NCBI RefSeq assembly: GCF_015244705.1
Contig: NZ_JABCQF010000002.1
Location: 62,001-126,000 of the forward strand
Reading direction: 5' to 3'
Source of the DNA: Gluconobacter potus
GTDB taxonomy: Bacteria > Pseudomonadota > Alphaproteobacteria > Acetobacterales > Acetobacteraceae
DNA length: 64,000 nucleotides
How positions within the stretch are numbered: position 1 is the stretch's first letter; every line of letters begins with the position of its first letter. Position numbers and translations under genes: made by a program. This document shows, one piece after another, positions 26,651 through 35,862 of this stretch. Under the pieces are notes generated by a model. That model was not told where the DNA came from. It saw nothing but the letters and a program-made list of their open reading frames with translations, and ran no database searches.

Positions 26651-27757
26651 ATGTTCGATTGCGTGGTCATCGGGGGTGGGGTTGTCGGTTCGGCCATTGC
26701 CTATGGTCTGGTCTCGCATCTGGATTCTGTTCTGATGATCGATGGAAGGGACAGCGATCCGCGCGCTGCCCAGGCGAATTTCGGGTTGGTCTGGTATCAG
26801 AGCAAGGGTGTGGGCATGCCCGCCTATCAGCGTCTGTCCCGGCTGGCGGTCGAAGAGTGGCGCAGTTTTTCCAGGGAAATCGAGGAAACAGGCGGAATCC
26901 CGATCGAGTTCGCAGGGCAGGGCGGCCTTACGTTCTGTCTGGGCGATCAGGAACTCGAAGCCCGGCAGATGATCCTGTCCAGACTTGCAGGCTAGATGGA
27001 GAGGACCGAAATCGGGATGCTCTCCCGCCGCGAGCTGGAGCATCTCTATCCCGGGATCCGCCTTGGAAAGGACGTTACCGGGGGAGCCTTTTCCGCCCTG
27101 GACGGTCATGTCAATCCGCTGCGTCTGCTGATGGCGCTTCAGCAGGGATTTGTGGATGCTGGCGGGACGGTTCATCGCGGAAGACGTGTCGATGGGATCG
27201 AGGTCTGCGGCGGGCAGTTCAGGCTGCATCTGAAAACGGGTGTCGTGCACGCGGCCCGGGTGGTGATTGCGGCGGGGGAAGCGAGCCGGGTTCTTGCCGA
27301 GCCGCTCGGCATGACGCTGCCGTTCACCTTGCAGCGCGGGCAGATCCTCGTGACAGAGCGTGTGGGGCCTGTATTGCCTTATCCCTCCGACCGCATCCGG
27401 CAGACTGCCGGGAGCACGATCATGATTGGCGGCACCAAGGAGAATGTCGGCCGCGATACAGGCACGACGGCCGGTGCGGCAGCCAGTCTGGCGGCACGCG
27501 CCATCAGGGTATTTCCCGATCTGGCGCGCGTTTCAGCCGTCCGTCAGTGGAGCGGCCGACGCGTGATCACGCCGGATATCGCGCCCATTTACGAGCGCAG
27601 TTCCAGGTTTCCGGGGGCGTATGCCTGCATCTGCCATTCGGGGGTGACGCTGGCGGCCTATCACGCCCGCGGGCTCGCGAAGCGCATCGCCGGATATGGG
27701 AGCTGGGATGACGTCCAGCAGTTCAGTGCCAGGAGGTTCAATGTTCAGGCTGCTTGA
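26651..27757 (+). pseudogene. HcnC/DAO-type FAD oxidase gene interrupted by an in-frame TAG
   Basis: The frame encodes an N-terminal part (115 codons from 26651, FAD motif VVIGGGVVGSAIAYGL), then TAG at 26993-26995, and continues in the same frame directly with ATG at 26996 to 27757 (253 residues). Reading through gives about 368 residues, a normal length for the DAO-family subunit, so a single nonsense change is the simplest explanation. TAGATG could allow reinitiation, giving two fragments, of which the second lacks the Rossmann motif. Upstream is the LysR gene; downstream the [2Fe-2S] gene starts inside its last 17 bases. It would be the catalytic subunit of the third oxidase set. Confidence 0.8.
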
Positions 27758-28052
27758 AGATGACCGGGGCAGGATGGAGAGCACGGTGACGATCGAGATC
27801 GACGGGTATCCGGTCATCGCGCGGATCGGAGAAACGGTGGCGTCCGCGCTGTTGCGTGAGGGCGCTTCCTGGAGCCGGACGACACCGGTCTCCGGTGCCC
27901 GGCGGGCTCCGTACTGCATGATGGGTGTGTGTTTCGACTGTCTGATGCTGGTCGAGGGAGAAGGGCTGGTCCGCGCGTGCCAGACGCTTGTCCGGGCCGG
28001 TCTGAAGGTGCAGCGGCAGACGGGGCCACGGAAGGTGGGGCCGTCATGCTGA
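27741..28052 (+). CDS. small [2Fe-2S] oxidase subunit (HcnA-type), third set
   Basis: 103 residues with cluster cysteines Cys59, Cys64, Cys67 and Cys80 (YCMMGVCFDC and VRACQ). The ATG at 27741 has AGGAGG five bases upstream, inside the preceding gene's last codons. The N-terminal extension is about 12 residues longer than in the 83-residue homologue at 12123. The stop overlaps the HcnB-type gene by 7 bases. Confidence 0.88.
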   Translation: MFRLLEDDRGRMESTVTIEIDGYPVIARIGETVASALLREGASWSRTTPVSGARRAPYCMMGVCFDCLMLVEGEGLVRACQTLVRAGLKVQRQTGPRKVGPSC

Positions 28053-29440
28053 AGCCGGATCTTCTGATCGTGGGAGCCGGCCCGGCTGGAATGAGCGCTG
28101 CGATCGTTGCGGCGCGCGCGGGGCTGAAGGTCGTCGTCGTTGACGAACAGCCGACGCCCGGCGGCCAGATCTGGCGTGGGGTCGAAGCAAATGCGGGGAC
28201 GTCCCGCGGCAGGGCGCTGGGCTCGCAGTACTGCTCCGGTCTGGCGACAGTCCGGGCGTTTCGTGAATGTGGGGCGGTTTACTGGCCGTCCACGCGCGTC
28301 TGGCAGATCGAGCCTACTCTGGGGACGTATGTCACCGGCCCCGGGGGGACACGTGTGATTGCCCCGCGTCTGGTTCTGATCGCGACAGGAGCGCAGGAGC
28401 GTCCGGCTCCGTTCCGGGGGTGGACGTTGCCCGGGGTCATGACGGTCGGGGCGGCGCAGATCCTGCTCAAGAACCCCGGAAGCGTTCCTTCGGAGCCTGT
28501 CTGGATTGCAGGATGTGGGCCGCTAGCGCTGCTTTATGCGCATCAGTTGATCAGAATGGGGGGAGCGGTGGCGGGTTTTCTCGATACCCGGCCTTCCACT
28601 CCACTGCGTGAGTCGTTGCGGCTCGCAGGCAGGGCTGTCCTGCGGAGCAGCGGCGAGCTTGCCAAGGGCATGTCCTGGTATGCGGGGCTGCGCCATCGTG
28701 CCGGACGCTATGTTCCGGGTGTTGTTGATCTTCAGGCTCTGGGGACGGACCGGCTTGAGGGCGTACGCTACCGGACGGCAGCCGGACGGCTGGCAGAGAT
28801 CAGGACGTCTCTTCTGCTGGTTCATGAAGGGGTGCTGCCCGAGTTGCATACGGCACGCAGTCTCGGATGTGAAATCCAATGGGATGCCGGGCAGGCCGCC
28901 TACAGGCCCGTTCTGAATGAATGGGGCGAGTGCAGCCATCCCGATATCCTGATCGCGGGAGATGCGGCCGGTATTGGTGGCGCCGAGGCTGCGGTCCATC
29001 GGGGCAGGCTGTCGGCTCTGCGCATCCTGCAAAGGCTGGGGAAAGTCGCGGCTGAGCCCGGGATGACCGAGGAGAGCTGTCGGGCGGCCCTCGCGCGTGC
29101 CCTGGCGCTGCGTCCTTTTCTGGATCGGGTTTTCCGGCCGCGCGGGGAGATCTTTGCGCCGGATGACGACACGATCGTCTGTCGCTGCGAGGAACTGCGG
29201 GTTCGCGATCTGCGTACGGTGCTTGCGGGGAGCGTGGGGCCGAACCAGCTCAAGGCCTTTACCCGGGCGGGAATGGGGTCCTGTCAGGGGCGACAGTGCG
29301 GCCTGACCGTGGCGGCCCTGATTGCCGCCGCCGAGGGGCGTCAGATGGGTGAGGTCCAGCCCTTCCGGGTGCGGCCGCCCCTGAAACCGGTCCGGCTCTG
29401 CGATCTGGCGGGTCTGGCAGATGAAGGTCTTTCGTCATGA
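28046..29440 (+). CDS. HcnB-type FAD oxidase subunit with BFD-like [2Fe-2S] domain, third set
   Basis: 464 residues. FAD motif LIVGAGPAGMSAAIVAA is at the N terminus, GGQIW follows, the second nucleotide motif (WIAGCGPLALLYAHQL) is near residue 152, and the C-terminal cluster (VCRCEEL, then GMGSCQGRQCG) is at about 375-420. It has the same architecture as the gene at 10715. It overlaps the [2Fe-2S] gene upstream and a second flavoprotein downstream (ATGA). It is the electron-transfer subunit for the oxidase of this cluster. Confidence 0.88.
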   Translation: MLKPDLLIVGAGPAGMSAAIVAARAGLKVVVVDEQPTPGGQIWRGVEANAGTSRGRALGSQYCSGLATVRAFRECGAVYWPSTRVWQIEPTLGTYVTGPGGTRVIAPRLVLIATGAQERPAPFRGWTLPGVMTVGAAQILLKNPGSVPSEPVWIAGCGPLALLYAHQLIRMGGAVAGFLDTRPSTPLRESLRLAGRAVLRSSGELAKGMSWYAGLRHRAGRYVPGVVDLQALGTDRLEGVRYRTAAGRLAEIRTSLLLVHEGVLPELHTARSLGCEIQWDAGQAAYRPVLNEWGECSHPDILIAGDAAGIGGAEAAVHRGRLSALRILQRLGKVAAEPGMTEESCRAALARALALRPFLDRVFRPRGEIFAPDDDTIVCRCEELRVRDLRTVLAGSVGPNQLKAFTRAGMGSCQGRQCGLTVAALIAAAEGRQMGEVQPFRVRPPLKPVRLCDLAGLADEGLSS

Positions 29441-30552
29441 AGGCCGGGCAGGCCACGACGGCCGTGATCGGCGGGGGGCTGCATGGTCTGGCCTGTGCGC
29501 TGGCTCTGGTGCAGCGGGGGCAGGACGTCGTGCTGTTCGAACGGTCATGGATCGGGCGTCGGGCGTCGGGCGCGACGGCGGCGGGTGTCCGGACGCTGTG
29601 GCGCGATCCGGCGGAAATCGGCCTTTCCCTTGAGGCGCTGGAGCGGTGGTACCGGATGGATGCGCTTGTCGGGGATGACTGCGGCTTTTGGGCGGGCGGT
29701 CAGATCAAGGTTGCCGAAAGTCATGCCGAGATGGAGGCACTGGCGGCCCGGGCCGCCCGGACGCGTGACCTCGGGTTCCATCATGAAGAACTGATCGATA
29801 CCCGGGAGCTGCGTCGGCTGGCCCCCATGATCAGTGAGCACTGTGTTGGAGGGCTCATCGCCCGTCGTGATGGGGCGGCTGATCCCCACCGGACGATTGC
29901 CGCATTCCGCCGGGCTGTTGAAGGGCATGGGGCCGTCATTCGCGAGGGGATCTCCGTCATGGCGCTTGAACCCGAGGCCGGGGGGTGGCGCGTGGTGACG
30001 GATGCCGGAAACTGGGCCGTGCGCCATGTCGTCAATGCGGCAGGTGCCTGGGGCGGTCAGGTCTGCCGGATGGTCGGTGAGGTCATCCGGTTTGGGTACA
30101 AGGCCTCCATGGTGTTTGTCACCGAGCGGGTGCAGCAGGCGTTCGGGCCGGTTTTCAGCACGGTCGGCCGGCCCCTGAGCTTCAAGCAGTCGTCGCAGGG
30201 AACGCTGGTTGTCGGCGGCGGGATCCAGGGTTGGGCCGATCTGGAAAAGGGGTCAACGCAGGTTGATTTTCGTGCCCTGTCCCGGGGGGCGGCAGCGGCG
30301 CAGGCGCTGTTTCCGGCCATCCGGAACGTCCAGATCGTGCGGGCCTGGACGGGGCTGGAAGGAAAGACTCCTGACCTTCTGCCTGTCATCGGGCCGTCCG
30401 CACGTGCTCCCGGCGTCTTCCACACATTCGGATTTTCCGGCCACGGGTTCGAGCTTGTTCCCCTGGTCGGGGAGATCATCGCCGACTGCATCATGCACGG
30501 TCGGTCCCGTTACGATATCGGCGCCTTCGATGTCGCCCGTCTCCTGACCTGA
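29437..30552 (+). CDS. DAO-family FAD-dependent oxidoreductase, third set
   Basis: 371 residues. The N-terminal FAD motif (AVIGGGLHGLACALAL) and C-terminal FAD contact (HTFGFSGHGFELVPLVG) are intact, with no interrupting stop. It may supply the catalytic subunit now that the copy at 26651 is interrupted, or it may be a second catalytic subunit with another substrate. The ATGA overlap with the HcnB-type gene suggests coexpression. Sarcosine/D-amino-acid-type oxidation of a C-N bond is the family role; the substrate is unknown. Confidence 0.87.
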   Translation: MKAGQATTAVIGGGLHGLACALALVQRGQDVVLFERSWIGRRASGATAAGVRTLWRDPAEIGLSLEALERWYRMDALVGDDCGFWAGGQIKVAESHAEMEALAARAARTRDLGFHHEELIDTRELRRLAPMISEHCVGGLIARRDGAADPHRTIAAFRRAVEGHGAVIREGISVMALEPEAGGWRVVTDAGNWAVRHVVNAAGAWGGQVCRMVGEVIRFGYKASMVFVTERVQQAFGPVFSTVGRPLSFKQSSQGTLVVGGGIQGWADLEKGSTQVDFRALSRGAAAAQALFPAIRNVQIVRAWTGLEGKTPDLLPVIGPSARAPGVFHTFGFSGHGFELVPLVGEIIADCIMHGRSRYDIGAFDVARLLT

Positions 30553-30613
30553 GGTTCGCATGATGTCTGGAAAGAACCCGAATACTGAAAACAGTCTGTC
30601 AACGGAGGCTCCC

Positions 30614-30859
30614 ATGGTCCGGATAGGAATAGATGTCGGCGGAACGTTGACCGATTTTCCGGTCTCGGAGGCTGAGGGTGAGGAACTGTCCTATTTCAAG
30701 ACGCCCTCCACCCCACATGATCCGTCCGAAGCCATTCTGACGGGGATCAGAACGATCCTTGCGACACGGGGGATTGCAGCCGGGAAGGTTGCTTATCTCG
30801 GGCATGGAATCACTGTTGCCACCAACATGATCATTGAGGGCAACTGGGTCGTCATGTAG
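30614..30859 (+). pseudogene. truncated hydantoinase A (HyuA) stub
   Basis: About 81 codons matching only the N terminus of the hydantoinase/oxoprolinase A family: RIGIDVGGTLTDF (phosphate/ATP-like motif), TPSTPHDPSEAILTGI and YLGHGITVATNMIIEG. Full-length HyuA is about 690 residues, as at 39673-41733, to which this stub aligns. It ends within an 11-base tandem repeat (GTCGTCATGTA twice, about 30848-30869). An upstream ATG at 30560 is possible, but the family similarity begins at 30614. Probably a decayed remnant following the oxidase operon. Confidence 0.75.
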
Positions 30860-30966
30860 TCGTCATGTAATCGCCAAAGTGCCCTCACAGTTCGATCTTG
30901 ATTGATTGGTAAAACGACGCGTCTGGCAATGGAGGACGTGGTTATCTGCCTTCAGGATCAAATGAA

Positions 30967-31001
30967 ACGCCGCCCTGCGAGGGTTCCTTGCAGGGCGGCG
31001 T
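30967..31001 (-). terminator. hairpin terminator after the third TonB receptor
   Basis: Perfect 12-bp stem (ACGCCGCCCTGC / GCAGGGCGGCGT) with an 11-base loop, 41 bases past the receptor stop. The leftward exit sequence is moderately T-rich (TTTCATTT). Confidence 0.75.
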
Positions 31002-31042
31002 AAAGTGTTGTTCTGATCCCGAGGGAAGCGTCTTGGTTTTGC

Positions 31043-33469
31043 TCAGAAGGAAGACGAGATGTTGATCACAAAGGTCATGGGGGCTGCGAGGAAGTAGGCG
31101 GGTGTCGAGCCTGCGACGATCTGGCCGTTCGTGGCGCGTGTTGGTCGTGCATTGGTGGTGACAGTACTGATGCCGCCGAGATAGGCTTTGTTCGTCAGGT
31201 TCATGAAGTTCAGACGAAGGACTGGCTCGTGGAGGACAAACCATTTCGGGAAGTGGTAACCCAGACCCAGATCGACGGTTTTGTAAGCCGGCATCGACTG
31301 ATCGTCCATGAAGGTCGAGTACTGGGAATCAACATATTTGAAGGTTACGTTGGCGAAGAACGGTCCTTTTGTGTACATTACCCCGACATTGGCCATGAAT
31401 TTCGGACTGAAAACCGCAATTTTCCCGGCAGTCGGCAGGGTCCCCGAGGCTGTGTTGAAATTGTTGTCCATCGTGGAATGGAGATATTGCCCGTTCACAT
31501 AAGGCGCAAAGCCATAAAACGGATGAAGGGACGCTTCTGCTGTCACGCCGCGTACGGTCTGGCCGCCTGCTGCGATGGCGGTGTTGGTTGATGCGCCGTT
31601 GATGAAAGCCTGGGTCGTGACCTGGTGGTTCGTCAGGTTGGCATTGAAAAACGCTGCGTCGAAATTGAAAGCCCCGTAGTAACGGAAGCCCAGTTCCTCG
31701 CTGATCGTGTATTCCATACGGGCATTGTTAGAGCCACTCTGGGAGATTGCTCCAGTCGCGGTGCTGTAGATGTTGGGATAGGTGGATAGCGGGACGGGCG
31801 GTCGTGCGTTGGTTGTTCCGTTGATATAGACCTGCATGTCCTTGGTGATGTTGTACGACACCGATACGCGCGGCATGGGCTGTGTTATGGCCTGCGAGAA
31901 ATGATATTGTGGCCCGGCGAGCTGGTTGGTGCCGGAGACGTAGAACATCATTTCTTTCACGCCGGCAGTAATTTTCAGCTTGTCATCGAAGAAGCTCTGC
32001 GTGTCAGAGACGTAGAAATTGTTGATCATCGTGGACATCTGATACTTTGCGCCTGCGATGAGGCTACCATTCGTGGCGTAAAGCAGGTCCTTGCCCATAT
32101 AGCTGGACGCATTTCCGTTAATGTCCAGAGGTGTAACCCCGGATGTTGCGTCCATGTTCCAGTGATCGAACCAGTAACCGAAAATCAGGTGATTGCTGTG
32201 GATCGGATCATACTGGATATAGGTGTTGACCCCGGTCTCGTATTCACGCTGCGCCGTATTCGCCAGGCCATTGACGCGTCCGTTGACGAGCGTCAGGCTG
32301 GACGTATCCAGGGTGACGCGCTGGTCTCCCGAATACAGAGAGTCGGGGTTAAGCGAAGTCTGGCCCGGGCTGTTGGAGAAGTTCCAGTGGAAATAGGGCG
32401 TGATATGCAGGTTCAGGTGCCGCGCAAGCGAGAACTCGTTCTGGAATGAAATCAGAACGCTGTTACGGTGATAAAGATAGTTCTTCCAGTAGTTGGTCGT
32501 CACGCCTGGGGTATAAGTGGAAGCATAGTTTCCTACGGAGAAATTATTGTTCGTCTTTGCAGCGGTTTCGTAGGCTGCGAGCGTATAGGGATTGCTACGG
32601 GCATTCTTCCAGGCGTCGTAAGAAACGAACAGACTGCTGCGTCCGATGGAGCCCCACTCTTTGAGCGCCTTGAAGTCGACATGTGTTTTGTTGCTGCGTC
32701 CGGAACCCGCGAAGATGTCCGCGGCGGTATAGGACGCGGAACCGAACAGACGGATACCGGAATGACCGATATAGCCGCTGTCGAGCCGTCCGAATACGCG
32801 TTGCGCGCGGTAGGACCCCGCAGCATAGGAAATCATGCCACCGGCTTTTTCTGAAGGATCCCGTACGGTCTCGATCAGTTCACCACCCGAGGAGGACTGA
32901 ACCGGGTCGTTGATCCGCGAGGTGCTGGGAATCAGCGTGATGTCAGACAGATTCTCATTGTCGGCATAGGTTTCAGTATAGGGATTGTAATAGGCCTGAT
33001 CGACGCCCGGCACACCTTCGATCGTATAGCCCAGCTGTGTCTGCTGGAAGCCGCGGACACTGATCGTGTTGCGGATACTCAGACCGAACGCATCCTGCGT
33101 GCCGTAATTGACGCCCGGCAGGGTGGAGACGAGTTGCAACGGCGAGGCAATGGCTGATTTGCGGGCAATGGCCGCAGCCGTGATGGAGCTTGTGGATTCC
33201 GGGGCGACCTGACGTTTCATGAAACCACCCGCCATGCGCCGTCCGGCTGAGACATGGATCTGCTCGGGATCGGACTGCACCTTGACCGCGCTTGCCTGTT
33301 TGCGGGGTGTCGGGTGGGATGCGGGAGGGGCGCTATGCCCGCTGTGAGGCCGGATGCTCTTCGCGGAGGGCGTGGCACCCTGCGCGCCTATGGGGGACAT
33401 TGCACTGGCTGCAAACAGGAGTGTGGTTGCCGACAGGCGTCTGGAGAATGTGAAAGATGCCACTGACAT
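31043..33469 (-). CDS. TonB-dependent outer-membrane receptor (IclR block)
   Basis: 808 residues. The signal peptide spans about residues 1-31 (LLFAASAMSPIGAQGA), followed by a Ser/His/Pro-rich linker and a TonB-box-like EQIHVSAG. Plug motifs are LVSTLPGVNYGTQDAFG, ISVRGFQQTQLGYTIEGVPG and SSGGELIETV; the barrel ends in Phe (ISSSF). The plug is related to that of the nic receptor at 3555. It diverges from the MFS permease gene, with the conserved CATAGCTGTTAT motif in the shared upstream region. It likely imports the substrate handled by the hydantoinase genes, which is inference. Confidence 0.93.
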   Translation of the reverse strand: MSVASFTFSRRLSATTLLFAASAMSPIGAQGATPSAKSIRPHSGHSAPPASHPTPRKQASAVKVQSDPEQIHVSAGRRMAGGFMKRQVAPESTSSITAAAIARKSAIASPLQLVSTLPGVNYGTQDAFGLSIRNTISVRGFQQTQLGYTIEGVPGVDQAYYNPYTETYADNENLSDITLIPSTSRINDPVQSSSGGELIETVRDPSEKAGGMISYAAGSYRAQRVFGRLDSGYIGHSGIRLFGSASYTAADIFAGSGRSNKTHVDFKALKEWGSIGRSSLFVSYDAWKNARSNPYTLAAYETAAKTNNNFSVGNYASTYTPGVTTNYWKNYLYHRNSVLISFQNEFSLARHLNLHITPYFHWNFSNSPGQTSLNPDSLYSGDQRVTLDTSSLTLVNGRVNGLANTAQREYETGVNTYIQYDPIHSNHLIFGYWFDHWNMDATSGVTPLDINGNASSYMGKDLLYATNGSLIAGAKYQMSTMINNFYVSDTQSFFDDKLKITAGVKEMMFYVSGTNQLAGPQYHFSQAITQPMPRVSVSYNITKDMQVYINGTTNARPPVPLSTYPNIYSTATGAISQSGSNNARMEYTISEELGFRYYGAFNFDAAFFNANLTNHQVTTQAFINGASTNTAIAAGGQTVRGVTAEASLHPFYGFAPYVNGQYLHSTMDNNFNTASGTLPTAGKIAVFSPKFMANVGVMYTKGPFFANVTFKYVDSQYSTFMDDQSMPAYKTVDLGLGYHFPKWFVLHEPVLRLNFMNLTNKAYLGGISTVTTNARPTRATNGQIVAGSTPAYFLAAPMTFVINISSSF

Positions 33470-33570
33470 GATCTCCGTTTTCAGGGCTCGCAGCGGGTTG
33501 CGATCGGTAGAGCGGGTTTGCTGTCGTTACGATCTGGAAAGCATCTTCTGAAGGGCGCCGGAATCCAACA

Positions 33571-33588
33571 CATAGCTGTTATTCAAAA
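33571..33588. promoter_or_regulatory. shared operator-like motif, copy 1
   Basis: CATAGCTGTTATTCAAAA lies between the divergent TonB receptor and MFS permease genes. ATAGCTGTTAT is an imperfect dyad (ATAnCnGnTAT). Nearly the same sequence recurs at 39581 and 42693, in the other two divergent promoters of this block. The IclR regulator at 35009 is the likely binder. Confidence 0.65.
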
Positions 33589-33696
33589 ACTGCAGGTAAA
33601 TCAGTCTGGCGGCCGGCCCGGGTGTATAACTGATATACTGGTCGCACATCAGGAAATTGCATACTGTTGTCACGAACGTTTCGGAAGGGAACCAAC

Positions 33697-35007
33697 ATGA
33701 TGGGGGAACGACCGGGGAGGCAGGGAAGTTTGAGCGGAATTGACGCGGCCCTTGTCGATGAATTCGGGATGCGTCCTGTCCGGACGTCGTGGGGCGCTGG
33801 CTGGGTCATCCTTTTTGCCCTGGTGGCGCCGATCAATCTGCTTATGTCGCTGGACCGTCAGGCCATGACGCTGTCAGCGCCTCGGATACAGGCGGAATTC
33901 GGCTTCTCCCTCGTCCAGATTTCCATCATCATTGCCAGCGTATTGTGGACCTACGCGCTGCTTCAGCTTCCGGCCGGCGCCCTGGTAAACCGTTACGGTC
34001 CCAGGAAATGTCTGTTTGTCGGCTGTCTCGCCTGGTCTATCGCAACGATCCTGACGCCCATGGGCAGTTCGTTTGCCAGCTTCCTGCTGATCCGTCTTGC
34101 GATGGGGGTCGGACAGTCTCCTGACTGGTCTTCGAGCATCGTGACCATCAACAACTGGTTTCAGCCCCGTCGGCGGGCACGGGCGAACGCGGTTCTCTTG
34201 GGTTTTCTCTATCTGGGATCGGTGATCGGTGGTCCGATGCTGACGCAGATGACGGCACATTATTCCTGGAAACTCGGGTTTTACGTCTTTGGCGTGGGGG
34301 GCGTGATCTGGAGCTGCCTGTGGAGCATCTTCATGCGTGATCGGCCGGCGACGGAGGAGCCGACGGTCGAAGACATGAAGCCGGTGGCAGACCGTGTGCC
34401 CATGAAACGGTTTCTGCGCTCACGGCAGTTCTGGTTCATCGGCGTTCATTACATGTGCCTGCTGACCATCCAGTCCTTTTTCCTGACGCTGATGCCATTC
34501 TATCTCATGGATCACCGGCATCTTCAGTTCACGTCAATGGGATGGCTGTATTCCCTGCCATGGGCCTTCCTTTACGTTTCCGTGTTCCTGAGCGGCATGA
34601 TCGCGGACGCTGTGCTCAGGCGGACGGGGTCCGTGTGGAAGGCCCGGACGCCTATGGGCATGATCGGGACGTTCTGTTGCGGTACGCTGGTTCTGGTTGG
34701 CGATCATGTACAGAATGTGACGGGTATGATCGTGATCTTCGGTCTTGCCCTGGGTTGTTCAGGACTCAGCCAGATTTCCATCTGGACCTCCGTTCAGGAC
34801 CTTACGTCCGGACAGGCAGGGATTGTTGCCGGGTGGACGACATTCTGGGGAAATGCGGCCAGTGGTGTTGCGCCAATCGTCATGGTGTATATCGTCAGGA
34901 TGACAGGAAGCTGGTCCATGGCACTTCTTCTGCCATTCATTGCGGGGATGATCGGTGCGGTCTGTTGTTCGGGCACGCATCCGGAACGCCCCATTGAAGG
35001 AATATAG
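33697..35007 (+). CDS. MFS transporter, anion:cation symporter (phthalate permease-like)
   Basis: 436 residues with about 12 hydrophobic spans. MSLDRQAMTLSAPRIQAEFG in helix 1 and ALVNRYGPRK after helix 2 are typical of the ACS family, which takes up aromatic and other organic acids. The ATG at 33697 is preceded by GAAGGGA. It is the inner-membrane importer of the block, divergent from the TonB receptor, and directly followed by the IclR gene. The substrate is unknown; an organic acid or N-heterocyclic acid is plausible. Confidence 0.9.
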   Translation: MMGERPGRQGSLSGIDAALVDEFGMRPVRTSWGAGWVILFALVAPINLLMSLDRQAMTLSAPRIQAEFGFSLVQISIIIASVLWTYALLQLPAGALVNRYGPRKCLFVGCLAWSIATILTPMGSSFASFLLIRLAMGVGQSPDWSSSIVTINNWFQPRRRARANAVLLGFLYLGSVIGGPMLTQMTAHYSWKLGFYVFGVGGVIWSCLWSIFMRDRPATEEPTVEDMKPVADRVPMKRFLRSRQFWFIGVHYMCLLTIQSFFLTLMPFYLMDHRHLQFTSMGWLYSLPWAFLYVSVFLSGMIADAVLRRTGSVWKARTPMGMIGTFCCGTLVLVGDHVQNVTGMIVIFGLALGCSGLSQISIWTSVQDLTSGQAGIVAGWTTFWGNAASGVAPIVMVYIVRMTGSWSMALLLPFIAGMIGAVCCSGTHPERPIEGI

Positions 35008-35008
35008 C

Positions 35009-35830
35009 GTGGTGACATCGGTGTCGTTCGTCCAGGAGAGAGCAGCGACGCGGAAGACGCCGGTACAGGATGCTCCGGCTGCGAAGCAGGCGCAGTATTC
35101 CCAGAACTCCGATCGCGCGGCGCAGCTCCTCATGATTCTGAACGAACATGGGTCGCAGGGACTGGCGCTTGGCCGACTGGCCGAGCTTGTTTCAGCAGAA
35201 AAATCGGCTGTCCACCGGTCCCTGCAGGCGTTACGGAGGCATGGTCTGGTCGTGCAGGCGGCCCAGCGGGGACGCTATCGTCTTGGCCCGGCAGCTCTTG
35301 CGCTGGGACGGTTCAGGACAAGTCCCGTGGAGCGTATCCGGCAGTGGAAGCCCTATCTTGCTTTGCTGGGGCGGGAGTTCAGGGCTTCGGCGTTCCTGCT
35401 TGAGCGCACAGGTCTGGATGCGATCATTACCGACATGTACATCACCGATAGCCGTCTGCCCGTTCTGGGTCATGACGGGCTGGGGGGACGTCTGCCACTG
35501 GGTTACGGTATGGGAAGCACGGTCATTCTGGCGAATCAGGATCCGGACAATCAGATGGCGATCTTGCAGGCGAACGCATCGCGCTATCAGGAACTGAACG
35601 TTGACCTTGAGGCGTTGCAAGACCTCCTGAATCAGGTCCGTGAGGATGGGTACGATTCCCGACGCAACGCGGTGATCCAGGGCATATCGGGTATTTCCCT
35701 GCCGATCCTCGAGGGAGACGGGACATGTCGGGCGGCGGTGACCGTTGCCAAACCGACGGATGAACTGTCCGACCGCGAGGCCGGGCAGATCATCGAGAAA
35801 ATCAGGAGTTATATCGAGTTCCTGTCCTGA
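35009..35830 (+). CDS. IclR-family transcriptional regulator
   Basis: 273 residues from GTG at 35009, with GAAGGA about 8 bases upstream; it begins one base after the MFS stop. The winged HTH lies at about residues 35-100 (LGRLAELVSAEKSAVHRSLQALRRHGLVV), and the C-terminal effector domain includes GMGSTVILANQD and NAVIQGISGISLPI. IclR regulators control aromatic and organic-acid catabolic genes, as repressor or activator. The regulated set is suggested by the motif shared by the promoters at 33571, 39581 and 42693. Confidence 0.92.
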   Translation: MVTSVSFVQERAATRKTPVQDAPAAKQAQYSQNSDRAAQLLMILNEHGSQGLALGRLAELVSAEKSAVHRSLQALRRHGLVVQAAQRGRYRLGPAALALGRFRTSPVERIRQWKPYLALLGREFRASAFLLERTGLDAIITDMYITDSRLPVLGHDGLGGRLPLGYGMGSTVILANQDPDNQMAILQANASRYQELNVDLEALQDLLNQVREDGYDSRRNAVIQGISGISLPILEGDGTCRAAVTVAKPTDELSDREAGQIIEKIRSYIEFLS

Positions 35831-35862
35831 CGTTGGGACTCTGATCCTCCTTTGTCCTGCGA

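Noticed and set aside
8626-30552. Assignment of the island to hydroxyproline catabolism by name
   Set aside because: The oxidase, DapA and ABC genes fit, but hydroxyproline epimerase and ketoglutarate-semialdehyde dehydrogenase are absent from the window and hydantoinase and M20 genes are extra, so no lhp or hyp symbols were given.
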